64,000 bases of DNA from the NCBI RefSeq assembly GCF_900104245.1, contig NZ_FMXN01000011.1:17403-81402 (forward strand). Reading direction: 5' to 3'. Each line of letters begins with the position of its first letter. Position 1 is the first letter of the stretch. This stretch comes from Pseudidiomarina indica. GTDB taxonomy: Bacteria > Pseudomonadota > Gammaproteobacteria > Enterobacterales > Alteromonadaceae. The notes beneath the pieces are model-generated. The model searched no databases. It was not told where the DNA came from and was given only the letters and a program-made list of their open reading frames with translations. Position numbers and translations under genes: made by a program. Below are positions 1-11,200 of this stretch, one piece after another.

Positions 1-434
1 ATCCCGCTGACCAAGGTTCCCACATGCTCTTTGTACTCATCGACGACTTTCGCACGCTCGGCTTCCCGTACTTTCTGCACTATCACCTGCTTGGCAGTTT
101 GCGTTGTGATACGGTCAAACTCGATAGACTCGATTTGCTCTTCAACATAATCGCCAGCTTGCACATTCGAATCTTCATACTGTGCGGCGGCAAGACTGAT
201 TTCGCGATAAGGATTTTCTAACGGCTGCTCACTATCATCGACCACTAACCAGCGGCGAAACGTATCGAACTCACCAGTCTGGCGATCAATGCTGACGCGA
301 ACATCAATATCACCGTCATATTTTTTCTTGGTGGCATGCGCAAGTGCAGACTCCAGCGCTTCAAATATCTTTTCTTTGGATACATCTTTTTCGTTGGAAA
401 CCGCTTCTGCTACTAATAAGATTTCTTTTGCCAT
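1..434 (-). CDS. nusA: Transcription termination/antitermination factor NusA (N-terminal part, cut by window edge)
   Basis: The ATG is at 432-434 and the frame stays open to base 1, giving about 144 residues that begin [17 protein letters not shown]. This is the NusA N-terminal RNA-polymerase-binding domain; the S1 and KH domains lie outside the window. NusA binds the RNA polymerase flap and alpha subunits and modulates pausing, termination and antitermination. It follows rimP by 24 bases in the same direction, as in the conserved rimP-nusA-infB operon. Identification is from sequence resemblance and synteny. Confidence 0.93.
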   Translation of the reverse strand, partial: MAKEILLVAEAVSNEKDVSKEKIFEALESALAHATKKKYDGDIDVRVSIDRQTGEFDTFRRWLVVDDSEQPLENPYREISLAAAQYEDSNVQAGDYVEEQIESIEFDRITTQTAKQVIVQKVREAERAKVVDEYKEHVGTLVSG

Positions 435-458
435 TATCTTGCCTCGCCTACGCAATCC

Positions 459-917
459 CTAGTTGAACTGAGGAACTAAATGAGCTTTTTTGATGGCTGA
501 ATGAGCGACTTTGAACGCCTCACCATCAATGTTGAATTCTATATAATCACCCTCAACCGCGGCAATTACACCTTTAAATTTGCGTTTACCTTGCTGCGCC
601 ATCGTTAATTCCACAGCCGCAACTTCACCTAAATAGAGCGCATACTGCTCGACTTTAAAGAAAGGCCGTTCCATTCCCGGCGAAGATACTTCAAGGTAGT
701 ACTCGCTATTAATCGGATCTTCGACATCTAAGATTGCGCTAACCTGATGACTCACATCGGCACAATCGTCGACCGTGACACCCTGTTCACTATCGATATA
801 AACACGCAATGTTGAATGTTTACCAGCGCGCACAAATTCCACACCCCATAGGTCGAAATCCAGTGCTGCAACAGCTGGTTCTAACATGTCATATAAACGG
901 TCTTCCATTCGAGCCAA
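459..917 (-). CDS. rimP: Ribosome maturation factor RimP
   Basis: 152 residues, the usual length for RimP, which is needed for assembly of the 30S subunit. An N-terminal alpha/beta domain (about residues 1-80, including the DLWGVEFVRAG stretch and the EVSSPGMERP motif) is followed by a C-terminal SH3-like domain. I chose the TTG start at 917 because AGGAG lies 9 bases upstream; the in-frame ATG at 908 would be 18 bases from it. The gene sits between the initiator tRNA and nusA, the classical arrangement. A terminator-like hairpin lies immediately upstream in its leader. Confidence 0.93.
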   Translation of the reverse strand: MARMEDRLYDMLEPAVAALDFDLWGVEFVRAGKHSTLRVYIDSEQGVTVDDCADVSHQVSAILDVEDPINSEYYLEVSSPGMERPFFKVEQYALYLGEVAAVELTMAQQGKRKFKGVIAAVEGDYIEFNIDGEAFKVAHSAIKKAHLVPQFN

Positions 918-937
918 GTTTGCTAACTCCTAAAACG

Positions 938-957
938 AAAAAAGGGCGAAACCGCCC
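938..957 (-). promoter_or_regulatory. rimP leader: terminator-like hairpin upstream of rimP
   Basis: On the minus strand a perfect 5-bp GC stem (GGGCG/CGCCC) with a GTTT loop is followed by six T residues, ending 20 bases before the rimP TTG start. A hairpin like this in a 5' leader matches the known rimP-leader element of gammaproteobacteria, which is thought to act by premature termination. The hairpin is seen directly; the attenuation role is inferred from that family. Confidence 0.75.
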
Positions 958-1026
958 AGTGTTATTGACTGCCCACTCAAGCTTAGCGTCAATCCACCAA
1001 ACTTGCCGCAGCAAAGGCCACATAGT

Positions 1027-1055
1027 AAAAAGCCCCGGACTGCTGCGGGGCTTTT
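1027..1055 (-). terminator. Intrinsic terminator after tRNA-fMet
   Basis: The hairpin AAAAGCCCCG ... CGGGGCTTTT is followed on the minus strand by a run of T residues. It lies about 25 bases downstream of the initiator tRNA and before the second hairpin at 938-957. The nearly symmetrical A/T flanks could let it act on either strand. Confidence 0.8.
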
Positions 1056-1079
1056 AAAACACTGGACCCTTTTTGTTAT

Positions 1080-1156
<77 letters not shown>

Positions 1157-1220
1157 TCCGAAAACGTATTGCTATTATACGGGTTTAAACTATTTACCGC
1201 AACCTAACTGGTTGCAAATT

Positions 1221-1305
1221 TGGTGCGGATGGCGGGACTTGAACCCGCACGCCGTTAAGCACTACCCCCTCAAGATAGCGTGTCTACCAATTCCACCACA
1301 TCCGC
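1221..1305 (-). tRNA. tRNA-Leu (anticodon GAG)
   Basis: 85 bases with encoded CCA. The acceptor stem is GCGGATG/CATCCGC and the anticodon loop TTGAGGG gives GAG. The long variable arm (GTGCTTAACGGCGT region) marks a class II tRNA. It lies 27 bases downstream of secG in the same direction, as leuU does in E. coli, and was probably cotranscribed with it. Confidence 0.96.
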
Positions 1306-1332
1306 TAAACTGACCGTGTCGTTCCGTGACGC

Positions 1333-1659
1333 TTAATTGCCGCCTGGGACGTCACTATTATTTGCTGGCACGTCCGGTACTTGATTAACCGGCACTTCGA
1401 TGGCCTCAAACTTACTGCTTGAATCACCGGTGCCTACTGCCAAGTTACCGAGAACTAAGCAAAGAATGAAAAATACCACTGCTAAGGTCGCTGTCGTGCG
1501 GGTCAAAAAGTTTCCTGATCCGCTTGCGCCGAATACAGTATTTGATGCACCAGCGCCAAACGACGCTCCCATATCGGCTCCTTTACCTTGCTGAATCATA
1601 ATGAATCCAATCAAGATAATGGCGACGATTAAGTAGGCAATCAATAAAATTTCTAACAT
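1333..1659 (-). CDS. secG: Protein-export membrane protein SecG
   Basis: 108 residues, normal for gammaproteobacterial SecG. Two membrane segments are visible, at about residues 3-21 (LLIAYLIVAIILIGFIMIQ) and 51-73, joined by the conserved loop QQGKGADMGASFGAGAS. A polar tail follows. SecG associates with SecYE and speeds SecA-driven translocation. The gene starts 3 bases after the tpiA stop and precedes tRNA-Leu. Confidence 0.95.
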   Translation of the reverse strand: MLEILLIAYLIVAIILIGFIMIQQGKGADMGASFGAGASNTVFGASGSGNFLTRTTATLAVVFFILCLVLGNLAVGTGDSSSKFEAIEVPVNQVPDVPANNSDVPGGN

Positions 1660-1662
1660 AAA

Positions 1663-2427
1663 TTAGTTACTCCGGGCTTGAGCCGCTGTGCAGATGCTAA
1701 CAAACTGCTCCGCTTCCAAACTAGCACCGCCTATCAAACCACCATCAATATCTGCTTGCGCAAACAGAGCTTCGGCGTTTTCCGCTTTCACGCTGCCACC
1801 ATACAAAATTCGTACTAGGCTTCCCGCTGGGCCGAATTTCTCAGTCAACCACTGACGAATAAACGCATGCACTTCTTGTGCTTGCTCGGGACTGGCGGTT
1901 TCACCTGTTCCAATCGCCCAAATGGGTTCGTAAGCGACGACTAACTGCTCACATTCCGTTAACTCGCTCAATGCTGCAGCTAACTGCGCACTGACCACTG
2001 CAAATGTTTCTTGCTGTTGCCGTTGGGCAGCACTTTCACCCACACAAAGGACGGCAGTCATGCCTTCTTGCGCAACAACTTGGCGAACCTTTGCGCCAAT
2101 TCGAGCCTCGCTATCACCATAAAACTGGCGGCGTTCAGAGTGCCCTAGCAGAACAAAGCTGGCGCCAGCTTCCGCTAATAGCGTACAACTGTGCTCACCG
2201 GTGTGCGCACCGCTGGAATGTTCATTCACATCTTGCGCACCCAAATAAATCTGATCGTAAAACGCTGCTTCTTGCCAATGTCCCAGCAATACGGCGGGAG
2301 GGCAAACGACTACCTGTACGGCAGCAAATTCGGCAGCACTCTCACGGAGAGCTTTAGCCATGTTCGTGACCAAATTACGGTCACCGTTCATTTTCCAGTT
2401 AGCGATAACTAACGGTTGGCGTTGCAT
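1663..2427 (-). CDS. tpiA: Triosephosphate isomerase
   Basis: 254 residues; a TIM barrel that interconverts dihydroxyacetone phosphate and glyceraldehyde-3-phosphate in glycolysis. Visible signatures are ANWKMNG near the start, the catalytic-His region GHSERR, the catalytic-Glu and loop-6 region AYEPIWAIGTG, and the phosphate-binding ILYGGSVK. Three possible starts stand in a row (GTG ATG ATG). I used the last one (MQRQPLV) because GAGG sits 5 bases before it. The gene lies between glmM and secG, an order common in this bacterial group. Confidence 0.96.
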   Translation of the reverse strand: MQRQPLVIANWKMNGDRNLVTNMAKALRESAAEFAAVQVVVCPPAVLLGHWQEAAFYDQIYLGAQDVNEHSSGAHTGEHSCTLLAEAGASFVLLGHSERRQFYGDSEARIGAKVRQVVAQEGMTAVLCVGESAAQRQQQETFAVVSAQLAAALSELTECEQLVVAYEPIWAIGTGETASPEQAQEVHAFIRQWLTEKFGPAGSLVRILYGGSVKAENAEALFAQADIDGGLIGGASLEAEQFVSICTAAQARSN

Positions 2428-2516
2428 CATCACCTCGACTTCATTGAGAGCGGCGAGATATTACATAACCTCGCCGCAACTTACAAGCTGTGAATGTGGA
2501 TTTTCTGCGCGATTGA

Positions 2517-3857
2517 TTAATTACTAGCCGCTTCGACTTCTTGCGCAATTTCTTCGGCGAATTTTTGCACCACCGCACCATCTTGGCCTTCAACCATCAC
2601 TCGAATCAGGGGTTCAGTTCCTGATTTCCGTAACAACACTCGGCCTTGGCGACCTAGTGCTGATTCCACCTCTTTCACCACCGATTTGACGTTGTCAGCA
2701 GCGAGTGGATCTGTTCCTGCGGTGAAACGGACGTTCACCAGCGCTTGCGGATACTTTTCAAACTGCGCCAATAATTCGTCAAGCGTGCGCCCTTCGCGCT
2801 GCATTGCGGTAAGCACTTGCAAACCTGCAATGATGCCATCACCGGTACTATGGAACTGACGGTTAATAATATGACCTGAGTTTTCTCCACCAATCCGCCA
2901 ATCCCGCTTTACCAGTTCTTCCATCACATAACGGTCACCAACTTTTGCACGGACAAACGGAATACGACGATCGGTAAAGAACTTCTCCAGCGCAAAGTTA
3001 CTCATCAGGGTGCCGACAATCCCACCCTGCAATAAGCCATCTTGCTGAGCTGCACGCGCCAAGATATAAATGATATCGTCACCATCGACAATGCGTCCGC
3101 TGGCGGTAACCATCATAATACGGTCACCATCGCCATCGAGTGCGAACCCAAGGTCGGCTTTGTGAGCAAGCACTTGCTCGCGAACGGTGGCTAAGTGGGT
3201 GGCGCCACATTTTTCGTTAATATTGATGCCATTGGGTTCAGTGCCGATTTCCCAAATATCCGCACCAAGTTCTTTCAGCACATCGGGGGCAATGTGGTAA
3301 GTCGCCCCATGGGCGCAATCGACCACGATTTTTAATCCCTTCAACGATAAGTCGGAAGGAAACACGCTTTTACAAAACTCGATATAACGGCCCGGCGCAT
3401 CATGGATACGCGTCGCCCGCCCCATGTCTTCTGAAGGCACGCAGCGAATCGGTTCATCCAGTAACCGTTCAATTGCCGCTTCCACGTCATCCGGTAACTT
3501 ACTGCCTTCGTCGGAGAAGAATTTAATCCCATTATCGTAATACGGGTTGTGGGAGGCGCTAATCACAATGCCTGCTGCGGCACGGAAGTTGCGGGTTAAA
3601 TATGCCACTGCTGGCGTTGGCATCGGGCCTAAGAACTCAACGCTGACACCGGCAGATAACAGCCCTGCTTCTAACGCTGATTCCAACATATATCCCGATA
3701 ATCGCGTGTCTTTACCCATCAACACCCGATGATTCCCATTGGCTGACAGCACGGTTCCTGCTGCCCAACCTAACTTCACTGCAAAGTCGGGGGTGATCGG
3801 ATAATCCCCAACCCGTCCACGCACCCCATCGGTGCCAAAATATTTACGCTGACTCAA
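2517..3857 (-). CDS. glmM: Phosphoglucosamine mutase
   Basis: 446 residues. Converts glucosamine-6-phosphate to glucosamine-1-phosphate for UDP-GlcNAc, peptidoglycan and LPS synthesis. The phosphoserine loop [10 protein letters not shown] (Ser102) and the magnesium loop DGDGDR are intact, and the C-terminal [15 protein letters not shown] phosphate-binding motif is present. Its ATG overlaps the folP stop by 4 bases (ATGA), so translation is probably coupled. Confidence 0.97.
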   Translation of the reverse strand: MSQRKYFGTDGVRGRVGDYPITPDFAVKLGWAAGTVLSANGNHRVLMGKDTRLSGYMLESALEAGLLSAGVSVEFLGPMPTPAVAYLTRNFRAAAGIVISASHNPYYDNGIKFFSDEGSKLPDDVEAAIERLLDEPIRCVPSEDMGRATRIHDAPGRYIEFCKSVFPSDLSLKGLKIVVDCAHGATYHIAPDVLKELGADIWEIGTEPNGININEKCGATHLATVREQVLAHKADLGFALDGDGDRIMMVTASGRIVDGDDIIYILARAAQQDGLLQGGIVGTLMSNFALEKFFTDRRIPFVRAKVGDRYVMEELVKRDWRIGGENSGHIINRQFHSTGDGIIAGLQVLTAMQREGRTLDELLAQFEKYPQALVNVRFTAGTDPLAADNVKSVVKEVESALGRQGRVLLRKSGTEPLIRVMVEGQDGAVVQKFAEEIAQEVEAASN

Positions 3858-4669
3858 GCGAATTCTCCCGCCAAGGTTGCTGCTACTACTTTCATTGCAT
3901 CAACCGTTTCCTTGACATCATGCACACGAATAATCTGTGCTCCTTTCAGAGCCGCTATGGTTGCGGCCGCTAAACTACCAGCGAGTCGTTCGGTAACCGC
4001 TCGCCCAGTAACTTGGCCAATCATTGATTTTCGTGACATCCCTATCAGTAACGGTAATTCCAATTGATGAAATTCTTGCAGGTGATGCAGTAACTGATAA
4101 TTGTGTTCAACTGATTTACCAAACCCAAAACCCGGGTCCAAGTAAATGTTATCTTTTTGTATTCCCGATTGTACACAAATTTGTACCCGATCGGCTAAAA
4201 ATTTTTTAACGTCGGTGACCACATGCTGATAATTGGGTTCATGTTGCATGGTTCGTGGTTCACCCTGCATATGCATCAAACATACCTTAGCACCGGCCGC
4301 GGCCACGACTTCCACCGCGCCTTTATCACGTAGTGCATTGATGTCGTTAATCATCTGCTCATTTAACTTGAGCACTTCGGCCATCACTGCTGTTTTACAG
4401 GTATCCACCGAAATCGGAATATCAAAGTTCGCCTGCACCCGCTCAATCACCGGGACAATTCGTGCCAGTTCTTCATCCGCCGACACGCCATCACTCCCCG
4501 GCCGCGTGGATTCGCCCCCGATATCAAGCCAAGCCGCGCCATCGCTAATCATTTTTTCTGCTTGATAAAGCGCTTGGTCAATACGGTTGTGACGACCACC
4601 ATCTGAAAAAGAATCCGGGGTGACATTAAGAATGCCCATTACTTGTATAGCTGAAGGCTCTATTTTCAT
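3854..4669 (-). CDS. folP: Dihydropteroate synthase
   Basis: 271 residues; a TIM-barrel enzyme that joins p-aminobenzoate to the pterin pyrophosphate in folate synthesis and is the sulfonamide target. The pterin-site signature [13 protein letters not shown], the GGESTRPG loop, the DPGFGFGKS motif and the C-terminal IIRVHDV segment are all present. It sits between ftsH (separated by a terminator) and glmM (4-base overlap). Confidence 0.97.
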   Translation of the reverse strand: MKIEPSAIQVMGILNVTPDSFSDGGRHNRIDQALYQAEKMISDGAAWLDIGGESTRPGSDGVSADEELARIVPVIERVQANFDIPISVDTCKTAVMAEVLKLNEQMINDINALRDKGAVEVVAAAGAKVCLMHMQGEPRTMQHEPNYQHVVTDVKKFLADRVQICVQSGIQKDNIYLDPGFGFGKSVEHNYQLLHHLQEFHQLELPLLIGMSRKSMIGQVTGRAVTERLAGSLAAATIAALKGAQIIRVHDVKETVDAMKVVAATLAGEFA

Positions 4670-4705
4670 TCGCTCTTACCTGTGCTGATTTCGCTTAACT
4701 CTAAC

Positions 4706-4732
4706 AAAAAGCCCCGATGAACGGGGCTTTTT
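4706..4732 (-). terminator. Intrinsic terminator after ftsH
   Basis: A 6-bp GC stem (GCCCCG/CGGGGC) with a 5-base loop is flanked by A-rich and T-rich runs, giving TTTTT on the minus strand. It lies 18 bases after the ftsH stop and upstream of folP, so folP-glmM may be partly uncoupled from ftsH. Confidence 0.85.
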
Positions 4733-4749
4733 AACACGAAGCTAACTAT

Positions 4750-6669
4750 CTAACTCGCAGGGCTATCGCCAGCAGGCGTAGTGGTTGAAACCGGCTGGGT
4801 CGGTTGTTTTGGCTGCTGTTTACCTGAATCCGAAGGTGGATTATCACGTTGCTGCCAGTCACGCGGTTCACGTACTGCCCGACGATTCATCAAGTCATCA
4901 ATTTGATCCGCATCCAAGGTTTCATACTTCATCAAAGCATCTTTCATAGAGTGCAGAATGTCGATGTTTTCTTCCAAAATACGCTTCGCACGATCATAGT
5001 TACGATCAATAAAGCTTTTAATTTCTTGATCGATCGCACGAGCGGTTTCATCCGACATATGCTTGTGCTGAGTCACCGAACGACCAAGGAACACTTCGCC
5101 TTCATCATCCGCATACAGCAAGGGTCCCATTTTGTCAGAAAGCCCCCATTGGGTCACCATTTTACGTGCAATTTGAGTGGCACGCTCAATGTCATTCGAC
5201 GCACCAGTGGTGACCTTATCATTACCATAGATCAGCTGTTCCGCAATACGACCACCGAACAAGCTTGAAATCATACTTTCTAAGTGTTGTTTCGTATGGC
5301 TGACACGATCTTGCTCAGGCAAGTACATGGTCACCCCTAACGCACGCCCCCGAGGAATAATCGAGACCTTATAAACCGGATCATGTTCCGGCACCAGGCG
5401 CCCGACAATTGCGTGACCCGCTTCATGATATGCAGTCATCGCTTTTTCTTCTTCGGTCATGACCAACGAGCGGCGCTCGGTGCCCATCAAGATTTTATCT
5501 TTTGCTTGCTCAAACTCTTCCATCGCGACCACTTTTTTATTGGTACGCGCGGCAAACAACGCAGCTTCGTTCACTAAGTTAGCCAAATCCGCTCCTGAGA
5601 AGCCCGGTGTTCCTCGAGCAATCACTGACGGATCCACGTCATTCCCTAATGGAACTTTACGCATATGGACTCGCAAAATTTGCTCACGACCACGGACATC
5701 AGGCAAACCGACGACCACTTGGCGGTCAAAGCGACCTGGGCGTAACAAAGCGGGGTCTAACACATCGGGACGGTTGGTTGCGGCAATCACGATAATGCCT
5801 TCATTGCCTTCAAACCCATCCATTTCAACCAACATCTGGTTCAATGTTTGCTCACGCTCGTCATGGCCACCGCCTAAGCCGGCGCCCCGCTGACGACCAA
5901 CTGCATCAATCTCGTCAATAAAGATGATGCATGGCGCTGCCTTTTTCGCTTGTTCAAACATATCACGAACGCGTGAGGCACCCACCCCAACAAACATTTC
6001 AACGAAGTCTGAACCTGAAATTGAGAAAAACGGAACCCGCGCTTCCCCAGCAATAGCTTTCGCTAATAAGGTTTTACCTGTTCCCGGTGGACCTACCATG
6101 AGGACACCCTTCGGAATCTTTCCGCCCAGGTTCTGGAATTTGCTCGGATCACGCAAGTATTCGACCAGCTCACTGACTTCTTCTTTCGCTTCGTCACAGC
6201 CAGCCACATCCGCGAAGGTGGTTTTAATTTGGTCTTCGCTCATCAACCGCGCTTTGCTCTTACCGAACGACATAGCCCCACGGCCACCACCGCCCTGCAT
6301 TTGACGCATGAAGAATATCCACACACCAATTAACAGCAGCATCGGGAACCATGAGATAAAAATCTGGGCGAGGATACTCGGTTCTTCTGGTAATTTACCG
6401 CGCACCACCACGTTATTTTCAATCAAGTCATCCAGCAACTTAGGATCATGCTGCGTTGGCACCACAGTGGTAAATTGTTCACCGCTGCGTGATTGGGCAG
6501 TAATGACACGGCCGTCAATATCGACTGAACGAACGCCGCCATTATGCACTTGATTAATAAACTGACTGTACGCCACCTGTTGGTTCGCTGCGCCACTTTG
6601 ACTGAAGTTATTAAATACAGTCATAAGGACAACGGCGATGACCAGCCATAAAATGAGATTTTTTGCCAT
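4750..6669 (-). CDS. ftsH: ATP-dependent zinc metalloprotease FtsH
   Basis: About 639 residues. An inner-membrane AAA+ protease that degrades sigma-32, LpxC and misassembled membrane proteins. Two membrane segments (about residues 5-22 and 98-118) flank a periplasmic domain. They are followed by Walker A GPPGTGKT (near 190), Walker [12 protein letters not shown], the second region of homology, and the zinc motif HEAGH (near 415). The tail is Q/P/T rich. I used the ATG at 6669 (MAKNLILW, the family start); a TTG at 6678 with AGAGG at good spacing is an alternative. It lies downstream of rlmE behind a heat-shock promoter. Confidence 0.96.
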   Translation of the reverse strand: MAKNLILWLVIAVVLMTVFNNFSQSGAANQQVAYSQFINQVHNGGVRSVDIDGRVITAQSRSGEQFTTVVPTQHDPKLLDDLIENNVVVRGKLPEEPSILAQIFISWFPMLLLIGVWIFFMRQMQGGGGRGAMSFGKSKARLMSEDQIKTTFADVAGCDEAKEEVSELVEYLRDPSKFQNLGGKIPKGVLMVGPPGTGKTLLAKAIAGEARVPFFSISGSDFVEMFVGVGASRVRDMFEQAKKAAPCIIFIDEIDAVGRQRGAGLGGGHDEREQTLNQMLVEMDGFEGNEGIIVIAATNRPDVLDPALLRPGRFDRQVVVGLPDVRGREQILRVHMRKVPLGNDVDPSVIARGTPGFSGADLANLVNEAALFAARTNKKVVAMEEFEQAKDKILMGTERRSLVMTEEEKAMTAYHEAGHAIVGRLVPEHDPVYKVSIIPRGRALGVTMYLPEQDRVSHTKQHLESMISSLFGGRIAEQLIYGNDKVTTGASNDIERATQIARKMVTQWGLSDKMGPLLYADDEGEVFLGRSVTQHKHMSDETARAIDQEIKSFIDRNYDRAKRILEENIDILHSMKDALMKYETLDADQIDDLMNRRAVREPRDWQQRDNPPSDSGKQQPKQPTQPVSTTTPAGDSPAS

Positions 6670-6721
6670 ATCGCTCAAAGCTGACTACCTCTTGTTTGCA
6701 TTTGTAGCTCGTTCTAGAGTA

Positions 6722-7348
6722 CTACACTTTGTAACCTGTCGCCACCAAATAGACTTCCCGCGATCGTGCTCGGGAGGAATCTGGTTTACGTGTTTTTACT
6801 GTGGTAAATGCGGCGCGTACATTTTTCAAAAACGCTTCAAACCCTTCGCCATGGAATACTTTGACGACAAAACTGCCATTTGGTTTCAATACCTGATGAC
6901 ACATATCCAACGCCAACTCAACCAGATACATGGCTCGCGGCTGATCAACGTTATCATTACCGCTCATATTTGGTGCCATATCTGACAACACCACATCCAC
7001 ATTTTTACCGCCAATCCGGGTCAATAATGCATCCAAAACAGCTTCTTCGCGGAAGTCACCCTGTAAGAAATCTACGCCAGCGATTGGGTCCATCGGTAAA
7101 ATATCACAAGCGATGACTTGGCAATTGCCGTGCAAGGCATCCACCACGTATTGGGACCAGCCACCGGGTGCCGCGCCAAGATCAACCACAGTTTGCCCTT
7201 GCTTCAGAATTCGATCTTTCTGCTGAATCTCTTCCAGCTTGAAAACCGCGCGCGAGCGTAGCCCTTTGCGCTGTGCCTGTTGAACGTAGTGATCGTTAAA
7301 GTGTTCTTGCAGCCAACGTTTACTACTGGCCGATCGTTTTTTCGTCAT
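6722..7348 (-). CDS. rlmE: 23S rRNA (uridine-2'-O)-methyltransferase RlmE
   Basis: 208 residues, one fewer than E. coli RlmE (FtsJ/RrmJ), which methylates U2552 of 23S rRNA. The SAM loop [12 protein letters not shown], the catalytic aspartate region [10 protein letters not shown] and the lysine region [11 protein letters not shown] are visible. It is the first gene of the rlmE-ftsH unit. A sigma-32-type promoter lies just upstream, fitting the heat-shock induction known for this gene. Confidence 0.96.
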   Translation of the reverse strand: MTKKRSASSKRWLQEHFNDHYVQQAQRKGLRSRAVFKLEEIQQKDRILKQGQTVVDLGAAPGGWSQYVVDALHGNCQVIACDILPMDPIAGVDFLQGDFREEAVLDALLTRIGGKNVDVVLSDMAPNMSGNDNVDQPRAMYLVELALDMCHQVLKPNGSFVVKVFHGEGFEAFLKNVRAAFTTVKTRKPDSSRARSREVYLVATGYKV

Positions 7349-7379
7349 GTTTTACTCACCAAACTGGCTTCTAATAGGG

Positions 7380-7408
7380 AGATGGCGTTACAATAAGGAA
7401 ATTTCAAG
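7380..7408 (-). promoter_or_regulatory. Sigma-32-type heat-shock promoter for rlmE-ftsH
   Basis: On the minus strand the -35 element CTTGAAA (7402-7408) is a perfect match. A 14-base spacer leads to CGCCATCT (7380-7387), which matches CCCCATNT at 7 of 8 positions. It ends 31 bases before the rlmE start. Confidence 0.8.
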
Positions 7409-7431
7409 TGTTTTGATGGGATATATATTAC

Positions 7432-7740
7432 ATGGCAACAGCCGTAACCTTAAGCAATAAACAAAAACAGTATTTAAAAGGATTAGCGCACCCTCTGAAA
7501 CCAGTGGTGTTGCTCGGTGCCAATGGCCTCACTGAAGGGGTCATGGCAGAAATCGAGTTGGCGTTAACCCATCACGAGCTTATTAAAATCAAGGTGCCTG
7601 AAGAAGAGCGTGAATTGCGCGAGCAAATCTATGCCACTATTCTCGCCCATACTGAGGCCACTAAAGTACAAGTTGTCGGTAAAGTCCTCACCTTGTATCG
7701 CCCCAGCCCTGCCGCGAAAATTCAGCTACCACGTCGTTAA
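7432..7740 (+). CDS. yhbY: CRM-domain RNA-binding protein YhbY
   Basis: 102 residues; a single CRM domain. It begins LSNKQKQYLKGLAHPLKPVVLLGANGLTEGV and contains the GxxG-type loop region of the family. YhbY associates with pre-50S particles. It is divergent from rlmE, as in E. coli. The upstream SD is weak (GGGA about 11 bases before the ATG). Confidence 0.94.
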   Translation: MATAVTLSNKQKQYLKGLAHPLKPVVLLGANGLTEGVMAEIELALTHHELIKIKVPEEERELREQIYATILAHTEATKVQVVGKVLTLYRPSPAAKIQLPRR

Positions 7741-7760
7741 GCCGACTGAGCCACGAACAA

Positions 7761-7787
7761 AAACAGCGCGACCAAGTCGCGCTGTTT
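7761..7787. terminator. Bidirectional terminator between yhbY and greA
   Basis: A long perfect stem, AAACAGCGCGA paired with TCGCGCTGTTT around a 5-base loop, is flanked by A and T runs. It lies between the convergent ends of yhbY and greA and can serve both. Confidence 0.88.
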
Positions 7788-7814
7788 CTTTAAGAGGAAC
7801 ACCTGTTCGTTAAG

Positions 7815-8291
7815 TTACAGGTATTCCACCTTCACCACTTCGTACACCACTTCACCATTAGGCGTTTGTACAACCGCGGCATCATCCACTTGCTTCCCAA
7901 TCATGGCACGCGCAATGGGTGAGTTAACCGAAATCAAATTCGATTTAATATCTGCTTCATCATCGCCCACGATACGATAGGTGACTTCTTTGTCCGTCGC
8001 TGTGTTATACAACGTCACAGTCGCCCCAAAAATCACTTTGCCGTGATTTGGGATTTGCGTCACATCAATGATCTGTGCATGGGACAACTTTGCTTCAATT
8101 TCTTGAATACGCCCCTCACAAAAGCCTTGTTGCTCACGCGCTGCATGGTATTCTGCATTTTCTTTTAAATCGCCGTGTTCACGTGCTTCCGCAATCGCTT
8201 GGATAATGCGTGGACGCTCCACTGATTTTAACCGCTGCAATTCCTCTCGCAGTAACTCAGCACCGCGAGCTGTCATTGGAATCTGGTTCAT
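7815..8291 (-). CDS. greA: Transcription elongation factor GreA
   Basis: 158 residues, the standard length. An N-terminal coiled coil (about residues 1-75, including [13 protein letters not shown] and [15 protein letters not shown]) carries the acidic tip that enters the RNA polymerase secondary channel. A C-terminal FKBP-like domain follows ([15 protein letters not shown]). GreA stimulates cleavage of backtracked RNA. Its ATG overlaps the carB stop by 4 bases, so it is the last gene of a dapB/carAB-greA run. Confidence 0.97.
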   Translation of the reverse strand: MNQIPMTARGAELLREELQRLKSVERPRIIQAIAEAREHGDLKENAEYHAAREQQGFCEGRIQEIEAKLSHAQIIDVTQIPNHGKVIFGATVTLYNTATDKEVTYRIVGDDEADIKSNLISVNSPIARAMIGKQVDDAAVVQTPNGEVVYEVVKVEYL

Positions 8292-11200
8292 TGCTCTAAA
8301 ACCCTTTTATGCAAAGATTGAAGTGAATTCACTCGCGCTCGGTCATCCGCTGAATTGGCTTTAACCGTCGCAAACGCTGCATTTAACGTGGTGGTGTAAG
8401 TCACTTTATTCAAGAGGGCCTCACGACGGATATAGACTGAGTCTTCAATCGCTTGACGGCCTTCGACGGTGTTAATGATGTAGCTGTATTCACCATTTTT
8501 TACCGCGTCGACAATATTAGGACGCCCTTCTTGCAATTTATTTACCACAGAACAGGCAAACCCGGCATCGTTCAGCAAGGTGGCCGTACCACGGGTCGCT
8601 TCCAAAGTGAAACCTAATTCGACCAAGCCTCGCGCTAATTCAGGCAAACGCTCTTTGTCACTATCACGCACTGACAAGAGTGCTTTACCTGCTTTCGCAA
8701 GTGCTTCTCCGGCGCCTAAGTTCGCTTTTGCATAGGCTTCTTCGAAGGTTTCCCCAACGCCCATAACTTCCCCCGTAGAACGCATTTCTGGTCCACGGAT
8801 AGGATCCACTCCTTGGAATTTTGCAAATGGAATAACGACTTCTTTCACTGAGTAATAAGGTGGTATCACCTCTTCAGTGTAACCTTGTTGCGCAAGTGAT
8901 TGGCCTACCATAACACGTGCTGCAATTTTTGCTAGTGGCACCCCAGTCGCTTTCGAGACGAACGGAACAGTACGCGCAGCTCGTGGGTTCACCTCAATCA
9001 GGAAAATATTGTCACCCTGTAAGGCAAATTGGGCGTTCATTAACCCGTTAACTCCCAATTCAAACGCCAGTTTACGCATTTGCTCGCGCAATTGGTCTTG
9101 AATCTCTGGGCTAAGTGAGTACGGCGGCAACGAACAGGCTGAGTCACCGGAGTGGACGCCTGCTTGTTCAATGTGCTGCATAATGCCACCAATAAGGACT
9201 TCCGCGCCATCACACACCGCATCCACATCCACTTCAATCGCATTATCTAAGAAGCGATCCAACAGAACGGGGGCTGAGTTTGATACTTTAACAGCATCGG
9301 TCAAATAGCGGGTTAAATCCACTTCGTCGTACACGATTTCCATCGCCCGACCGCCCAATACATAAGACGGCCGTACCACCAAGGGGTAACCAATACGCTC
9401 AGCTTCACGTAACGCTTCATCAACTTTCGTGACGGTTGCGTTTTCTGGTTGCTGTAAGCCCAAACGACGCACCGCACTCTGGAACCGTTCGCGGTCTTCC
9501 GCGCGGTCGATGGCGTCAGGTGATGTGCCGATAATCGGCACCCCATTCGCTTCCAGTTCACGCGCCAGTTTCAACGGGGTTTGTCCACCATACTGAACAA
9601 TCACGCCTTTCGGACGTTCTACCCGAACAATCTCTAACACATCTTCCAGCGTAATCGGCTCAAAGTATAAGCGATCAGAGGTATCGTAGTCGGTCGAAAC
9701 TGTTTCTGGGTTACAGTTCACCATGATGGTTTCATAACCATCTTCACGCAGCGCTAGCGAGGCATGAACACAGCAGTAGTCAAACTCGATCCCTTGCCCA
9801 ATTCGGTTGGGACCGCCACCAATGACCATAATTTTTTCTCGATCACTCGGTGCTGCTTCACACTCTTCATCGTACGTTGAGTACATGTATGCGGTATCTG
9901 AATGGAACTCTGCCGCGCACGTATCCACCCGTTTGTAGACAGGGTGAATTCCTAACTCATGACGGCGACGACGGACTTCGGCTTCAGCCACATCCAATAA
10001 ATCGGCAATCCGCTTATCAGCGAACCCTTTACGCTTTAACAGGCGCATGGTGCGGCCATCTAAACCTGCCATTCCCAATTGCTGAATTTCTTCTTCTAAA
10101 GTGACAATTTCTTCAATTTGAATCAAATACCACTCATCGATTCGAGTTAATTCGAATACTTCTCGAACCGTCATACCTAAGCGAAATGCATCCGCAATAT
10201 AGAAAATTCGTTCTGCACCTGGCTCTTTCAATTCACGAATGACTTTGCCACGAGCTTCAGGATCATCGAGGTCGACCATAGGATCGAAGCCTGACACCCC
10301 AATTTCCAAACCACGCAAGGCCTTTTGCAATGACTCTTGCTGATTTCGGCCAATTGCCATCACTTCACCCACCGATTTCATCTGGGTGGTTAAGCGATCA
10401 TTACAACCGGGGAATTTTTCAAAGTTGAACCGTGGAATTTTCGTTACCACGTAATCCAGCGCAGGTTCAAAAGAGGCCGGTGTTGCGCCTCCGGTGATCT
10501 CGTTAGCCAGTTCATCCAGGGTATAACCCACCGCCAATTTCGCTGCAATTTTTGCAATCGGGAAGCCCGTCGCTTTCGACGCGAGTGCTGATGAACGAGA
10601 CACCCGAGGGTTCATCTCTATGATCACCATACGACCCGTATCTGGGCACACCCCAAACTGTACGTTCGAACCACCGGTTTCCACGCCAATTTCACGCAAT
10701 ACCGCCATTGCTGCATCACGCATCAATTGATATTCACGGTCAGTCAAGGTTTGCGCAGGTGCAACGGTAATCGAGTCACCCGTATGAATGCCCATCGGAT
10801 CAAAGTTTTCGATGGTACAAACAATAATGCAGTTATCATTGCGGTCACGCACCACTTCCATTTCATACTCTTTCCAGCCGATTAATGACTGGTCAATGAG
10901 CAGCTCTTTGGTGGGCGACAAATCAAGACCACGACGACAGATTTCTTCAAATTCTTCACGGTTATAGGCAATTCCGCCCCCGGTTCCACCCATGGTAAAA
11001 CTTGGGCGAATAATCAGTGGAAAGCCAAACTCTTCTTGAATCGCATAGGCTTCCGCTAGGTTATGTGCAATTTTTGCGTTCGGGGTTTCTAAACCAATTG
11101 CTTTCATCGCTTTATCAAAGCGACTGCGGTCCTCTGCCTTATCGATAGCATCCGCATTGGCACCAATCATTTCTACGCCATATTTGGCTAACACACCTTG

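Noticed and set aside
809..1057. 82-residue plus-strand frame across rimP start and leader
   Set aside because: Antisense to rimP and to two terminators; no recognisable protein.
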